Assembly: GCA_019119575.1 (NCBI GenBank)
Contig: DWWT01000065.1
Span: 26,831-90,830, forward strand
DNA from: Candidatus Enterocloster excrementipullorum
Lineage (GTDB): Bacteria; Bacillota; Clostridia; Lachnospirales; Lachnospiraceae
Direction of reading: 5' to 3'
Length of the DNA stretch: 64,000 bases
Notes under the pieces: model-generated
The model's database searches: none
The model's input: only the letters and a program-made list of their open reading frames with translations
Told to the model about the DNA's origin: nothing
Position numbers and translations under genes: made by a program
In this document: in pieces, positions 16,886 to 24,710 of the stretch
Layout: each line of letters opens with the position of its first letter
How positions within the stretch are numbered: position 1 is the stretch's first letter

Positions 16886-17962
16886 ATGGAACCCTATTAC
16901 TATACAAAAATGACCAAACCCCAGCAGGCCGCCTACCGGGCCATGGAGCAGGGGATCGCCAGTTTGGCGGACAGTTTTCAGGTGCCGCGGCTGGAGAAAC
17001 AGGAGCTGGGAGAGGTGTTCTTCCGGCTCAGGCTGGATCACCCGGAGATTTTCTGGGCGCCCAGCTTCCGGTATCAATACTATCCGGACTCGCCCAATCT
17101 GATTTTTAAGCCGGAATACCTGTTTGACCGGCCGCGGGTGCGGGAACACCAGAAGGCCATGGCGGCCCGGGTGGAAAAGCTTGCGCGCCCGGCCAAGGCT
17201 CTCTCGCCCCTGGAAAGGGAGCGGTATATCCACGATTTTATCTGCCAGAATGTCCGCTATGATAAGCTGAAAAAGCCCTACTCCCATGAGATTATCGGCC
17301 CTCTGGGACAGGGCGTCGGGGTCTGCGAAGGAATTGCGAAATCCGTGAAGGTGCTCTGCGATGCCCTGGGAATCTGGTGTATGATCGCGCTCTGCGGAAA
17401 TAACCCGGAGAAAGGCATCAAATACCGCCATACCTGGAACGTGGTGAATATTGGCGGAACCTATTACCATCTGGATGCCACTTTTGACAACAGCCTGGGA
17501 AAATGCAGTCTGACCGGAGAAGAAATCCGCTATGATTATTTCAATCTGGACGACAAGAAAATATTCCGGGACCATGAGCCGCTGATAGCCCCTGCTCCGG
17601 CCTGCACGGACGGGGACCATTTCTACTACAGGGAAAAGAAACTGTCCTTCACAAAGACAGAAGAAGTCTATAAGAGGGCGCTCCAGGCGGCAAAAAAAGG
17701 GAAAATTTTCACCTTCCACTGGCGGGGCGGGTACCTGACGAAGGAAGTTCTGGCACAGCTTCTGGACATGCTGGGAAAAGCTGGGCAGGAGCGGGGCAGA
17801 CGCGCAAAGGTGAGCCTCAACTGGCCTCAGGCCGTGCTCCGGGTGCGCTACGTCCAGGAGGATATTCTCCCTGCGGAAGTGATTATGGAGGAAGCCAACG
17901 AAGGGGAAGAAACGGCCGCCGGAGGGGGCGGGCAGATGGGAGAAAATGGGGGTGTCGGTTAA
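16886..17962 (+). CDS. Transglutaminase-like (cysteine protease fold) protein
   Basis: 358 aa, ATG at 16886 after GGAGAC. The transglutaminase core lies at about residues 105-200: LSPLERERYIHDFICQNVRYD, then the nucleophile Cys in GVGVCEGIAKSVKVLCDALG, the His in YRHTWNVV and the Asp in YYHLDATFD, so the Cys-His-Asp triad is complete. There is no signal peptide, so it is probably cytoplasmic. The C-terminal 100 residues are helical and basic, ending in a Gly/Glu-rich tail. The family includes peptidases and isopeptidases; no substrate can be assigned. It is convergent with darG and separated from it by a bidirectional hairpin that contains its own stop codon. Confidence 0.82.
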   Translation: MEPYYYTKMTKPQQAAYRAMEQGIASLADSFQVPRLEKQELGEVFFRLRLDHPEIFWAPSFRYQYYPDSPNLIFKPEYLFDRPRVREHQKAMAARVEKLARPAKALSPLERERYIHDFICQNVRYDKLKKPYSHEIIGPLGQGVGVCEGIAKSVKVLCDALGIWCMIALCGNNPEKGIKYRHTWNVVNIGGTYYHLDATFDNSLGKCSLTGEEIRYDYFNLDDKKIFRDHEPLIAPAPACTDGDHFYYREKKLSFTKTEEVYKRALQAAKKGKIFTFHWRGGYLTKEVLAQLLDMLGKAGQERGRRAKVSLNWPQAVLRVRYVQEDILPAEVIMEEANEGEETAAGGGGQMGENGGVG

Positions 17963-17990
17963 AAAACGGTAGTAACCGACACCCTCTTAT
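17950..17990. terminator. Bidirectional terminator between convergent genes
   Basis: An 11-bp perfect stem GGGTGTCGGTT / AACCGACACCC with a 13-base loop. It spans the transglutaminase-like stop codon and abuts the darG stop at 17990. Confidence 0.8.
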
Positions 17991-19045
17991 CAAATATTGC
18001 AAAGTTTTTCAGTATGTTTGAAGCTGACACATTCAAAATTTCCACCTGCATTCTTTTGAATGAGCCCGGTTGTTTCCAGATACCTGATGTATTTTTTTAT
18101 CTCATCCTCCGAAAAGCGAAGCGCCTTATCCTCTGACCACGTTTTAAATTTCTGAATAATCTGGCTCTCGGCCTGTTCCGATTCAGACTGTACAAGAAAT
18201 AATACGGTCGAAATCCCTTCCAGGTTGTGGTCACTCTCAATTTGATTTACATACTGTACAGCCTCTGCCACCGCTGGCAGCAGTCTTTCCAGCGTTTTGT
18301 CTGTTTTTTCACTGCATATGGTCTTATATGCCATCTGATACGTTGTTTCTGTATCTTTGATCTGATAAAATTCCTGATATGCGCCGATATCACGTCCTAC
18401 GATATCAATTGCATATGCATAAGGCCCATACTTATGCTTCTGAAAAGAAAAATATGACTCACCAGCAAATATATCCATAAAATATGCCGCCTTTTGAAGC
18501 CGCAGCTTCGTATGTTTCTTCAGTCCCATCTTCAGCTTCATGATAATCAGACTGGAAGCAGAGAGCTTCGGGGCAGTCTTGGGCTTCTGTACATAATTGC
18601 CGCTCGGCTCATAAATCAGAAATGTGTATTCATCCGCGACCTTTTTCAATTTTTCCTCGATCAGATGTTTTACCACAGGCCATTGAAGCCCTCCGTTTCC
18701 GCACCCTAACGGCGGAATCGCAATCGACGTAACCTGCAGTTCAGGAAGCACTTTCAGCAACTCATCCAAGCCTGTCTCTATATAACTCAGTTTGGAATTT
18801 TCTCTCCATCTGTCTTTTGTGGGAAAATTTATAATTGTAATTCCGTCCTCTACAAACACATGCAAAGTCCCTGGGTGCAGATTGCCATTTTTGCATGCTT
18901 TTACATAGGACTTATTATTTTCAGGAAATTTCATCTTAAATTGATAGGCGATTCCTTTTCCCATATACCCTTCGCAGTTAACTGTGTTAATTAAACACTC
19001 TGCTCCGGACGCAAACATATCTCCTGTTACATATTTAATCAACAC
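17990..19045 (-). CDS. darG: DarG antitoxin: macro-domain DNA ADP-ribosylglycohydrolase
   Basis: About 351 aa. The N-terminal macro domain (residues 1-155) starts IKYVTGDMFASGAECLINTVNCEGYMGKGIAYQFK and includes IIGFPTKDRW-like INFPTKDRW and IPPLGCGNGGLQW, the DarG-type loops that bind and remove ADP-ribose from thymidine in DNA. The C-terminal domain (about 175-350; KLRLQKAAYFMDIF, HKYGPYAYAID) is the toxin-binding part and resembles YwgA/Panacea-type helical folds. GGGAGGTGAT precedes three possible starts (GTG 19051, GTG 19045, TTG 19042); 19045 or 19042 has the best spacing. It lies 13 bases after darT, the usual toxin-antitoxin order. Confidence 0.9.
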   Translation of the reverse strand: MLIKYVTGDMFASGAECLINTVNCEGYMGKGIAYQFKMKFPENNKSYVKACKNGNLHPGTLHVFVEDGITIINFPTKDRWRENSKLSYIETGLDELLKVLPELQVTSIAIPPLGCGNGGLQWPVVKHLIEEKLKKVADEYTFLIYEPSGNYVQKPKTAPKLSASSLIIMKLKMGLKKHTKLRLQKAAYFMDIFAGESYFSFQKHKYGPYAYAIDIVGRDIGAYQEFYQIKDTETTYQMAYKTICSEKTDKTLERLLPAVAEAVQYVNQIESDHNLEGISTVLFLVQSESEQAESQIIQKFKTWSEDKALRFSEDEIKKYIRYLETTGLIQKNAGGNFECVSFKHTEKLCNI

Positions 19046-19058
19046 AATCACCTCCCTG

Positions 19059-19652
19059 TCAGAACCACTGTGGCATTACATTGACAAATGGCGGAGGAAA
19101 CTCGATCCCGTATGCACGCAGCGTGTTTTCCGCGAATTCCTTTGATTGTTCGGATGGAACATAAAAACACTGAAAACAATCTACCGGAATCACTTTTGCA
19201 CTCAGACATTCTGCCATTTTGGTCTGTTTTGAATCCGGATCAGTTAATCCAACCTTTGCCATGGTATCCCAGTCAATCCTCTTAAATCCTTCTTCATAAT
19301 CGTATAGCTGGCAGTCTTCCAATGACAGAGGATGTTTTGGAAGGACTTTAAAGTTATTCCTCCTTGCCAATTCCCTGCGGATACAGATATACATCATTTC
19401 ATCATTTGCATGCTGCTTTTTTACTGCAAGGTCAAATGCAGTATAGGGATGGAAATGAAATGGAATATATTCATCCAAACCCAAACGCTCCCGCTTCACA
19501 ATAATCTCCGGATTTGCTATATCTTCAAATGTTACTGTATTTTCCAGGAGAACTTTCCTTGGAATTAATCCAAAACGGATAATTGATTCGAGATTTTTCA
19601 GTTCGGTCAGATGATACAGCAGCTTGCCTGATTTTACATTCTCTAATCCCAT
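19059..19652 (-). CDS. darT: DarT toxin: DNA thymidine ADP-ribosyltransferase
   Basis: 197 aa. ATG at 19652 sits 6 bases from GAGGGAAA and is preferred to 19667. DarT/DUF4433 motifs: YHLTELKNLESIIRFGLIPR at the N-terminus (the His and Arg contact NAD+), YIPFHFHPYTAFDL, and TKMAECLSAKVIP near residue 150, whose Glu matches the catalytic glutamate. DarT enzymes ADP-ribosylate thymidine in single-stranded DNA and act in phage defence. This is closest in layout to the DarT2-type proteins of about 200 aa. The two-gene block is clearly AT-richer than its flanks, a sign of lateral acquisition. Confidence 0.9.
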   Translation of the reverse strand: MGLENVKSGKLLYHLTELKNLESIIRFGLIPRKVLLENTVTFEDIANPEIIVKRERLGLDEYIPFHFHPYTAFDLAVKKQHANDEMMYICIRRELARRNNFKVLPKHPLSLEDCQLYDYEEGFKRIDWDTMAKVGLTDPDSKQTKMAECLSAKVIPVDCFQCFYVPSEQSKEFAENTLRAYGIEFPPPFVNVMPQWF

Positions 19653-19675
19653 TCGACTTTCCCTCATAAAAGTAT

Positions 19676-19703
19676 ATCATATTTTCCATAAAGATACATC
19701 AAT
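19676..19703 (-). promoter_or_regulatory. Promoter of the darTG operon
   Basis: On the minus strand, TTGATG (19703-19698), 16-base spacer and TATGAT (19681-19676), about 25 bases upstream of the darT start. Confidence 0.6.
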
Positions 19704-19754
19704 ATTTGCCGATTCCTCCGTAAAAAGACGAGTTCAGATCGCCCTGAAATACCA

Positions 19755-20810
19755 TTATTTTTCTATCAAATAATTTCTAAAGTTATGTTTCATAACAATA
19801 CCAAGTTTTACATACTCCACTTCATTTTCCCAGGGAGAGCCGTCGATGTAGTCATAGAGCATCCGGATCGCTTCCTGCACCTGGAGCTCCGGGGCCTGCC
19901 ATATGGTGGCAGCCACCAGGCCGCTGTCCAGATAGGGCTCCAGCTCCTCAAATATGTCGCTGGCCACAGCGGTGATCCTTCCAAGAGAGGCTGTACGCTC
20001 CAGGGCCCGGCACATGCTGAGGACATTGGAGGCGCTGTTGCAGTAAATGCCCACGATGTCCGGATGATTCTTTATCTCCTGCACAAGCGTATCCTCCAGG
20101 GACATGGCGCCGCAGGCGTTGCCGATTCCCAGGACAGCCAAATCCGGACGATTTTCCGTGATGTAGCTGTAGAATCCCAGCGTATTGTCGCGGAGCAGCG
20201 CCTGCTGGACATTCCCATTTAAAAAGATAAGCCTTCCCGGATACGGGATCATTTTAGAGAGAAGCTCAGCGGCCAGCTGTCCGGTTTGTCTTCCGGATGC
20301 CCGTACACAGCCAATACGGCAGGAGCCAACTGCATCGGAATCTACGGTTACCACGGGAATACCCTTTTGCTTAAGGCGCTCAAAGTAAGGATTCAGGGCT
20401 TTGTCATCCCAGCAATAGGTGATTACACCATGAATATCCTCCCGCGTCAAAAGTTCTTCAAAGATGGGAAATTGGCTTTCGCTGGTCCGCCCGCAGGGGA
20501 AACGGATCAGAACGGCATTATAGTCCGCCATATTTTTTTCACAGCGTTCCACGCCCTCCCACATTTTACGGAAAAATTGGTCATACTGGCGGGAAAGCAT
20601 AGGGAGAACAATGGCAAGGTTAATTACTCCCCGTTTAAGGCGGGAAGCGGTTGGGTTTATCACATAATGCAATTCCTCGGTAATGTCCAGGATTCGTTTC
20701 CTGGTTGCTTCACTGATGCCCGGCTTTCCGTAAATGGCTTTATGCACGGTTGGCAGCGAAACACCGGCTATCTCAGCAATATCTTTAATGGTAGGTTTCG
20801 GCGTTCCCAT
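19755..20810 (-). CDS. LacI-family transcriptional regulator
   Basis: 351 aa. ATG at 20810 follows GAGGAG, better than 20825. The LacI HTH is at residues 5-50 (TIKDIAEIAGVSLPTVHKAIYGKPGISEATRKRI) with the hinge helix ASRLKRG. The periplasmic-binding-like core follows (residues 60-350). It is transcribed away from an rpiB-like/rpe pair, with two ATAAACGATTA elements in the 275-base gap, so it likely controls those genes and itself in response to a sugar or sugar phosphate. Confidence 0.88.
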   Translation of the reverse strand: MGTPKPTIKDIAEIAGVSLPTVHKAIYGKPGISEATRKRILDITEELHYVINPTASRLKRGVINLAIVLPMLSRQYDQFFRKMWEGVERCEKNMADYNAVLIRFPCGRTSESQFPIFEELLTREDIHGVITYCWDDKALNPYFERLKQKGIPVVTVDSDAVGSCRIGCVRASGRQTGQLAAELLSKMIPYPGRLIFLNGNVQQALLRDNTLGFYSYITENRPDLAVLGIGNACGAMSLEDTLVQEIKNHPDIVGIYCNSASNVLSMCRALERTASLGRITAVASDIFEELEPYLDSGLVAATIWQAPELQVQEAIRMLYDYIDGSPWENEVEYVKLGIVMKHNFRNYLIEK

Positions 20811-20912
20811 AACATATCTCCTCATTTCTTGAATCCTATTTTAAAATAACCGAAGAAAAAAGACAACGCAATATTTGATAAAAGAGCAGAGGAAACTTGC
20901 TGTTAACATAAA

Positions 20913-21066
20913 ATAAACGATTATCATACAAAAGAACCGTTGATATTCGCTTTTATAAAAAAATATAATAGAAATTATATTCTATAAAACAAAATAATTC
21001 AACATAATATTGACAGAAAAGACAAAACATACTATCATTGAAGGCAAAATATAGGATAAACGATTA
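20913..21066 (+). promoter_or_regulatory. LacI-type operator pair and promoter of the rpiB-rpe operon
   Basis: ATAAACGATTA occurs at 20913-20923 and 21056-21066. Between them lie TTGACA (21010-21015), a 17-base spacer and TATCAT (21033-21038). The downstream element lies just after the expected transcription start, a good position for repression. The role is inferred from the adjacent LacI gene. Confidence 0.7.
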
Positions 21067-21085
21067 CTCAAAAGGAGGAAAACGT

Positions 21086-21562
21086 ATGAAAGTAGCAATT
21101 GCATGTGAGGCATCTTCTTTTCAGTTAAAGGAGCAGGTAAAAAAATACATTATGAATCTTGGCTATGAGGTGGAGGATGTGGGGCAGCTGTCGGAGGATG
21201 AAAATGTCCTGTATTTTGAAGCTGCAGCTAATTTGGCGCGAAAAATTCAAAGCGGCGCGTGCGAGAGGGGCATTGTTTTCTGCGGCACAGGGGCTGGAGC
21301 CAGTCTGATTGCAAACAAATTCAAAGGCGTTTACTGCGTGGCGTGCGAGAGCATATTTACCGCAGAAAAAATTTCCTTAATTAATAACGCCAACGTTTTG
21401 GCTATGGGAGCAAGGGTTGTAAGTTTTGATATGGGATGTGAGATGGCGGAGCGCTTTTTGGCGGGACAATGGTGCGAGGGATTCGCGGAACAGAGGAGAA
21501 AGAATAATGAAAGAGGCTTCGAGGTTTTGAAGCAGATTGAAGAGGAGCAGAGATATGATTAA
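21086..21562 (+). CDS. RpiB/LacA/LacB-family sugar-phosphate isomerase
   Basis: 158 aa, ATG at 21086 after GGAGGAAAACGT. Family features: N-terminal KVAIACEASSFQLKEQVKKY, the catalytic Cys in GIVFCGTGAGASLIANKFKGV, and INNANVLAMGARVV. RpiB-type enzymes isomerise ribose-5-phosphate/ribulose-5-phosphate or related sugar phosphates (allose-, galactose-6-phosphate). The neighbouring epimerase of the ribulose-phosphate type and the LacI regulator point to an inducible pentose or hexose-phosphate route. The last 8 bases overlap the next gene. It is somewhat longer at the C-terminus than typical RpiB. Confidence 0.85.
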   Translation: MKVAIACEASSFQLKEQVKKYIMNLGYEVEDVGQLSEDENVLYFEAAANLARKIQSGACERGIVFCGTGAGASLIANKFKGVYCVACESIFTAEKISLINNANVLAMGARVVSFDMGCEMAERFLAGQWCEGFAEQRRKNNERGFEVLKQIEEEQRYD

Positions 21563-22226
21563 TACGGCTTCGATTGTGAATATTCCCTATTTACAGCTTC
21601 GGGAAGGGTTGAATGAGCTGGTGGAGGGAGGCACAAGGTTTTTTCATATGGATCTGATGGACGGACATTATGTGCCGAATCTGTGTTACCCGCTGGATTT
21701 GGTGCGTGAAATAAAGGCGGCATATCCGCAGGTTACCGCAGATGTCCATATGATGGTTACAAATCCGATGGATTATATAGACCGTCTGAAAACTGCCGGA
21801 GCGGATTATGTTTCGTTCCATACGGACAGCACATCCTTTGTCCGCCGGACCATTGACACGATTCATAGGGCGGGCATGAAAGCGGGAATTGTAATTAACC
21901 CCTCCCAGCCGGTGGATCATATACTTCCGTATGCAAAGTATGTGGATATGGTTCTTGTGATGGCGGTGGAACCTGGCTTCCCCGGTCAGCCATTCTTGGA
22001 GGGAACCATGGAACGACTTGAGGAGCTGGCCGATCTGAGAGAAAAATGCGGCAGTCATTTTCTGATTTCCGTAGATGGAGGTGTGGATCGGGAAAGGTGC
22101 GCGTCCTGCCAGAAATTGGGAATCGATATGATTGTGGGGACCCGCCATAATATTTTTCACCAGCCAGACGGAATTCGGGAGGCGTGCCGGCGGTTCGAAG
22201 CGGAATTTGGAGCAGGTGAACAATAA
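21555..22226 (+). CDS. rpe: Ribulose-phosphate 3-epimerase family protein
   Basis: 223 aa TIM barrel. ATG at 21555 overlaps the previous gene; GAGGAG lies 7 bases upstream. Motifs: FFHMDLMDGHYVPNLCYPLDLV (metal and catalytic Asp), TADVHMMVTNP (His), MAVEPGFPGQPFL (phosphate loop), LISVDGGVDRERC (second Asp) and GTR...F at the end. It interconverts ribulose-5-phosphate and xylulose-5-phosphate, or epimerises a related ketose phosphate such as allulose-6-phosphate. The protein starts with MINTASIVNIPYL and so lacks the usual IAPSIL opening, which hints at a specialised paralogue rather than the housekeeping Rpe. Confidence 0.85.
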   Translation: MINTASIVNIPYLQLREGLNELVEGGTRFFHMDLMDGHYVPNLCYPLDLVREIKAAYPQVTADVHMMVTNPMDYIDRLKTAGADYVSFHTDSTSFVRRTIDTIHRAGMKAGIVINPSQPVDHILPYAKYVDMVLVMAVEPGFPGQPFLEGTMERLEELADLREKCGSHFLISVDGGVDRERCASCQKLGIDMIVGTRHNIFHQPDGIREACRRFEAEFGAGEQ

Positions 22227-22291
22227 TCCATTGAAACCCTGAAATAACACTGTCGCTCTCTGCATTGTATCGGCGGACGGCAAAAACGCTC

Positions 22292-22319
22292 TTGACAAAT
22301 AAGATGTATCCTGTATAAT
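22292..22319 (+). promoter_or_regulatory. Promoter before a structured leader
   Basis: TTGACA (22292-22297), 16-base spacer, TATAAT (22314-22319), close to the full consensus. Confidence 0.85.
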
Positions 22320-22323
22320 GAAG

Positions 22324-22412
22324 GGGCTTGCTCGGAGGGCAGGTCATTCGCAAAGAAATGACAGGCTGGATAAGGCACGGACTGAAACGTCCGTATCTTA
22401 TCCGGCCTTTTT
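22324..22412 (+). ncRNA. Structured leader RNA with terminator; candidate guanidine-IV (mepA-motif) riboswitch
   Basis: The transcript starting near 22326 contains a small hairpin (GTCATT...AATGAC, 22352-22371) and then a strong terminator: GGATAAG and ACGGAC pairing with GTCCGT and CTTATCC (about 22372-22402), closed by GGC/GCC and followed by a run of 7 or more T. The coding region begins about 95 bases later, so termination here would switch the operon off. The operon contains a MATE transporter gene, and guanidine-IV/mepA riboswitches control MATE genes in Clostridia by this mechanism. The class is an inference from position and structure; no alignment was run. Alternatively it is a small RNA. 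Confidence 0.45.
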
Positions 22413-22505
22413 TTGTTGTGAAAGCCCCGGCCGTGCAAGGGTACATGAGCAGGGAGGCCGAGGGGCCGGGCAAGCCCAAAAAGAGGAGCGAAAGGAGAGC
22501 AAAAC

Positions 22506-22952
22506 ATGAACAGGATCATTACCATTGGACGGGAATTCGGAAGCGGCGGCAGGGAGATGGGCCGCCGTCTGGCCGAAGAATTGGGGATCGCCTATTATGA
22601 CCAGGAAATTCTGGAGGAAATCGCCAAAAGGACGGATCTTTCCGAAAAATACATTCACGGAATGGTGGAGAAACGGCCTTCTTTTTCCTTCCCTATCCAT
22701 GTGGGGCGCAGTTTCCGCTGCATGCAGAACGGCCAGTGGGAGCTGAATTTGGCGGTTTTCCGGGAACAGTCAGCGATCATCACGGACATGGCCAATACCT
22801 CGGACTGCGTGATTGTAGGGCGGTGTGCGGATTATATTTTGGCGCAGATGCATCCGATGCGAATCTTTGTGCATGCGGATATGGACAGCAGGCTGCGGCG
22901 CTGCCGGAGAAAGGCCGCAGGAGATGAAAATTTGGAGGTTGAGACATCATGA
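22506..22952 (+). pseudogene. Cytidylate kinase-like family protein, 3'-truncated
   Basis: 148 aa from ATG at 22506 (GAAAGGAG upstream). The N-terminus ITIGREFGSGGREMGRRLAEELGIAYYDQEIL is the P-loop region of the cytidylate-kinase-like family (AAA_33/Cytidylate_kin2), and CVIVGRCADYIL and VHADMDSRLRRCRRK follow in order. Relatives continue for another 50 or so residues; here, after RKAAGDENL, the frame reaches VETS and stops inside the MATE ribosome site at 22952. The missing part carries the lid and base-recognition segments. Either the truncated protein is tolerated or the gene is dead. Confidence 0.75.
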
Positions 22953-23850
22953 ATTACAGAGAATTATTTTCAAAAACCCCGGCGGTAAAGCTGTTCTTTC
23001 TGGCGGCTATTCCGGGCTCCGTAGGCATGCTGGCCTCCGCCCTGTACCAGACCATCGACGGCGTTCTGGTGGGACGGATACTGGCGGGGGACGCTTTTGC
23101 GGCTCTGAACCTGGCTATGCCGCTTGTAATCATTAACTTTTCGCTTGCGGATCTGATCGGCGTGGGATCTGCCGTGCCGATCTCGGTTCGGCTGGGCGAA
23201 AAAAAGGAGGCGGAAGCCAACAGCATATTTACCAGCGCCTGCCTTATGATTGTGGTGACAGGCCTGCTGCTGGGGCTGGCTATTTTCTTTTCCGCGCCCA
23301 CGCTGATCCGGCTCATGGGAGCAGAGGGGCAGCTGGCTGAGCTGGCAGTTCAGTATCTGCGCGTGTACAGCCGCTGCTCTACGGAATGTGCGATTCCCTG
23401 CAGCCGGCCGTGGGCTACAACTGGGGCGCCGGAAACATGAAAAGAGTGCGGGATATTGAACGCTGCTGCTTTACAGCCGGGGCTGTTTTGTCTATCGCAT
23501 CGGCGGTGGTGATTTTCTGCTTCCCGTCCCAGATTACGGGACTGTTCCTGCAGAATGCGGACAGCGGGGTGGTGGAGCTGGCGGTTCCTGCCTTGAAGCT
23601 CTTCAGCTTTGCCTACCTGATCCGCTGGTTCTCATTTGCCACCCAGAGCTATATGTCTGCGGTGGAAAAACCAGTGCCCGCTATGATGCTGTCCGTAGGC
23701 ATAGCCATTGTATTCCCGCTGGCGGTTATCATCCTCCTGTGGCCCCTCGGACTTACAGGCCTGTGGCTGAATGTCCCGGGAGCTTCCCTGCTGGCGGCGG
23801 TACTTGCCTTTGTTGTTCTGCGGCGGTTTAACCGCAGTCAGCCCGAATAA
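22949..23850 (+). pseudogene. MATE-family efflux transporter with internal deletion and frameshift
   Basis: ATG at 22949 after GGAGGTTGAGACATC. The first half (about 142 residues) is a good MATE N-lobe: TPAVKLFFLAAIPGSVGMLASALYQTIDG, then AAVPISVRLGEK-like VGSAVPISVRLGEKK. Near 23374 the sequence jumps, out of frame, to MCDSLQPAVGYNWGAGN, the beginning of the C-lobe, which continues to 23850 in another frame. About 130-150 central residues are missing compared with full-length MATE proteins of about 450 aa. No full-length transporter can be made. MATE proteins export cationic drugs using Na+ or H+. Confidence 0.85.
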
Positions 23851-23944
23851 TTTATAATTGCGCAGGGAGCTGAAATTGGGTATAATGGGAGCATAGCGCG
23901 GCCGTTTTGTACGGTCCATCAATGAATTAGGAGAGCCAATTTAC

Positions 23945-24709
23945 ATGAAACATTTTAACATCGCAATTGACGGGCCCGCCGGAGCGGGAAAGAGCACCAT
24001 CGCCAGGAGGGCAGCGGGGCAGCTGGGATTTGTGTATGTGGACACCGGGGCCATGTACCGGGCGATGGCCCTGTATTTTCTGAGGAAGGGGATCAACCCT
24101 GCGGATGAGGAGGCAGTGAGCCGAACCTGCAGTGAGGCGGAGGTGTCCATCCGCTACCAGGACGGCGCCCAGCAGGTGCTGTTAAACGGAGAGGATGTTT
24201 CCGGACAGATACGCACCGAGGAAGTGGGAAAGACCGCCTCGGTGGTTTCCGCTTACATGCCGGTGCGGGAAAAGCTGACGGAGCTTCAGAAGGAACTGGC
24301 TGCCAGGGAGAATGTGATTATGGACGGACGGGACATCGGCACCTGCGTGCTTCCCCAGGCCCCTGCCAAGATTTACCTGACGGCCTCTGTGGAGGTGCGG
24401 GCGCTGCGGCGTTTCAGGGAGCTTACGGAAAAGGGAGAGGCCTGCGATCTGGAGGAGATAAAGAAGGACATCGCGAACCGGGACTGGAAGGACATGCATC
24501 GGGAACATGCGCCTTTAAAACAGGCGGAGGACGCGGTGGTGGTGGACAGCTCCCAGATGACCATTGACCAGGTGGTGGAGGCAATCCTTGCCGTGGCAAA
24601 GGAGAAGGGGCTGAAAATTGCCGGGGACTGCGAGGCTGCAGGTGCAGCCTGTGAGGAAGCGGACAGCGGGGCTTCGGATGCGGTTCGGTCCGAGGATTCG
24701 GAGGCATGA
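23945..24709 (+). CDS. cmk: Cytidylate kinase
   Basis: 254 aa. Walker A GPAGAGKSTIAR at residues 8-19, the CMP-binding DTGAMYRAMALY, VIMDGRDIGTCVLPQAP, and RRFREL...EIKKDIANRDWKDMHREHAPLKQAEDAVVVD (LID). It phosphorylates CMP and dCMP with ATP. The last 35 residues are an acidic Ala-rich extension. It lies directly upstream of ispH-rpsA, 1 base apart; cmk-ispH-rpsA is a conserved clostridial order linking nucleotide, isoprenoid and ribosome functions. Confidence 0.95.
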   Translation: MKHFNIAIDGPAGAGKSTIARRAAGQLGFVYVDTGAMYRAMALYFLRKGINPADEEAVSRTCSEAEVSIRYQDGAQQVLLNGEDVSGQIRTEEVGKTASVVSAYMPVREKLTELQKELAARENVIMDGRDIGTCVLPQAPAKIYLTASVEVRALRRFRELTEKGEACDLEEIKKDIANRDWKDMHREHAPLKQAEDAVVVDSSQMTIDQVVEAILAVAKEKGLKIAGDCEAAGAACEEADSGASDAVRSEDSEA

Positions 24710-24710
24710 C

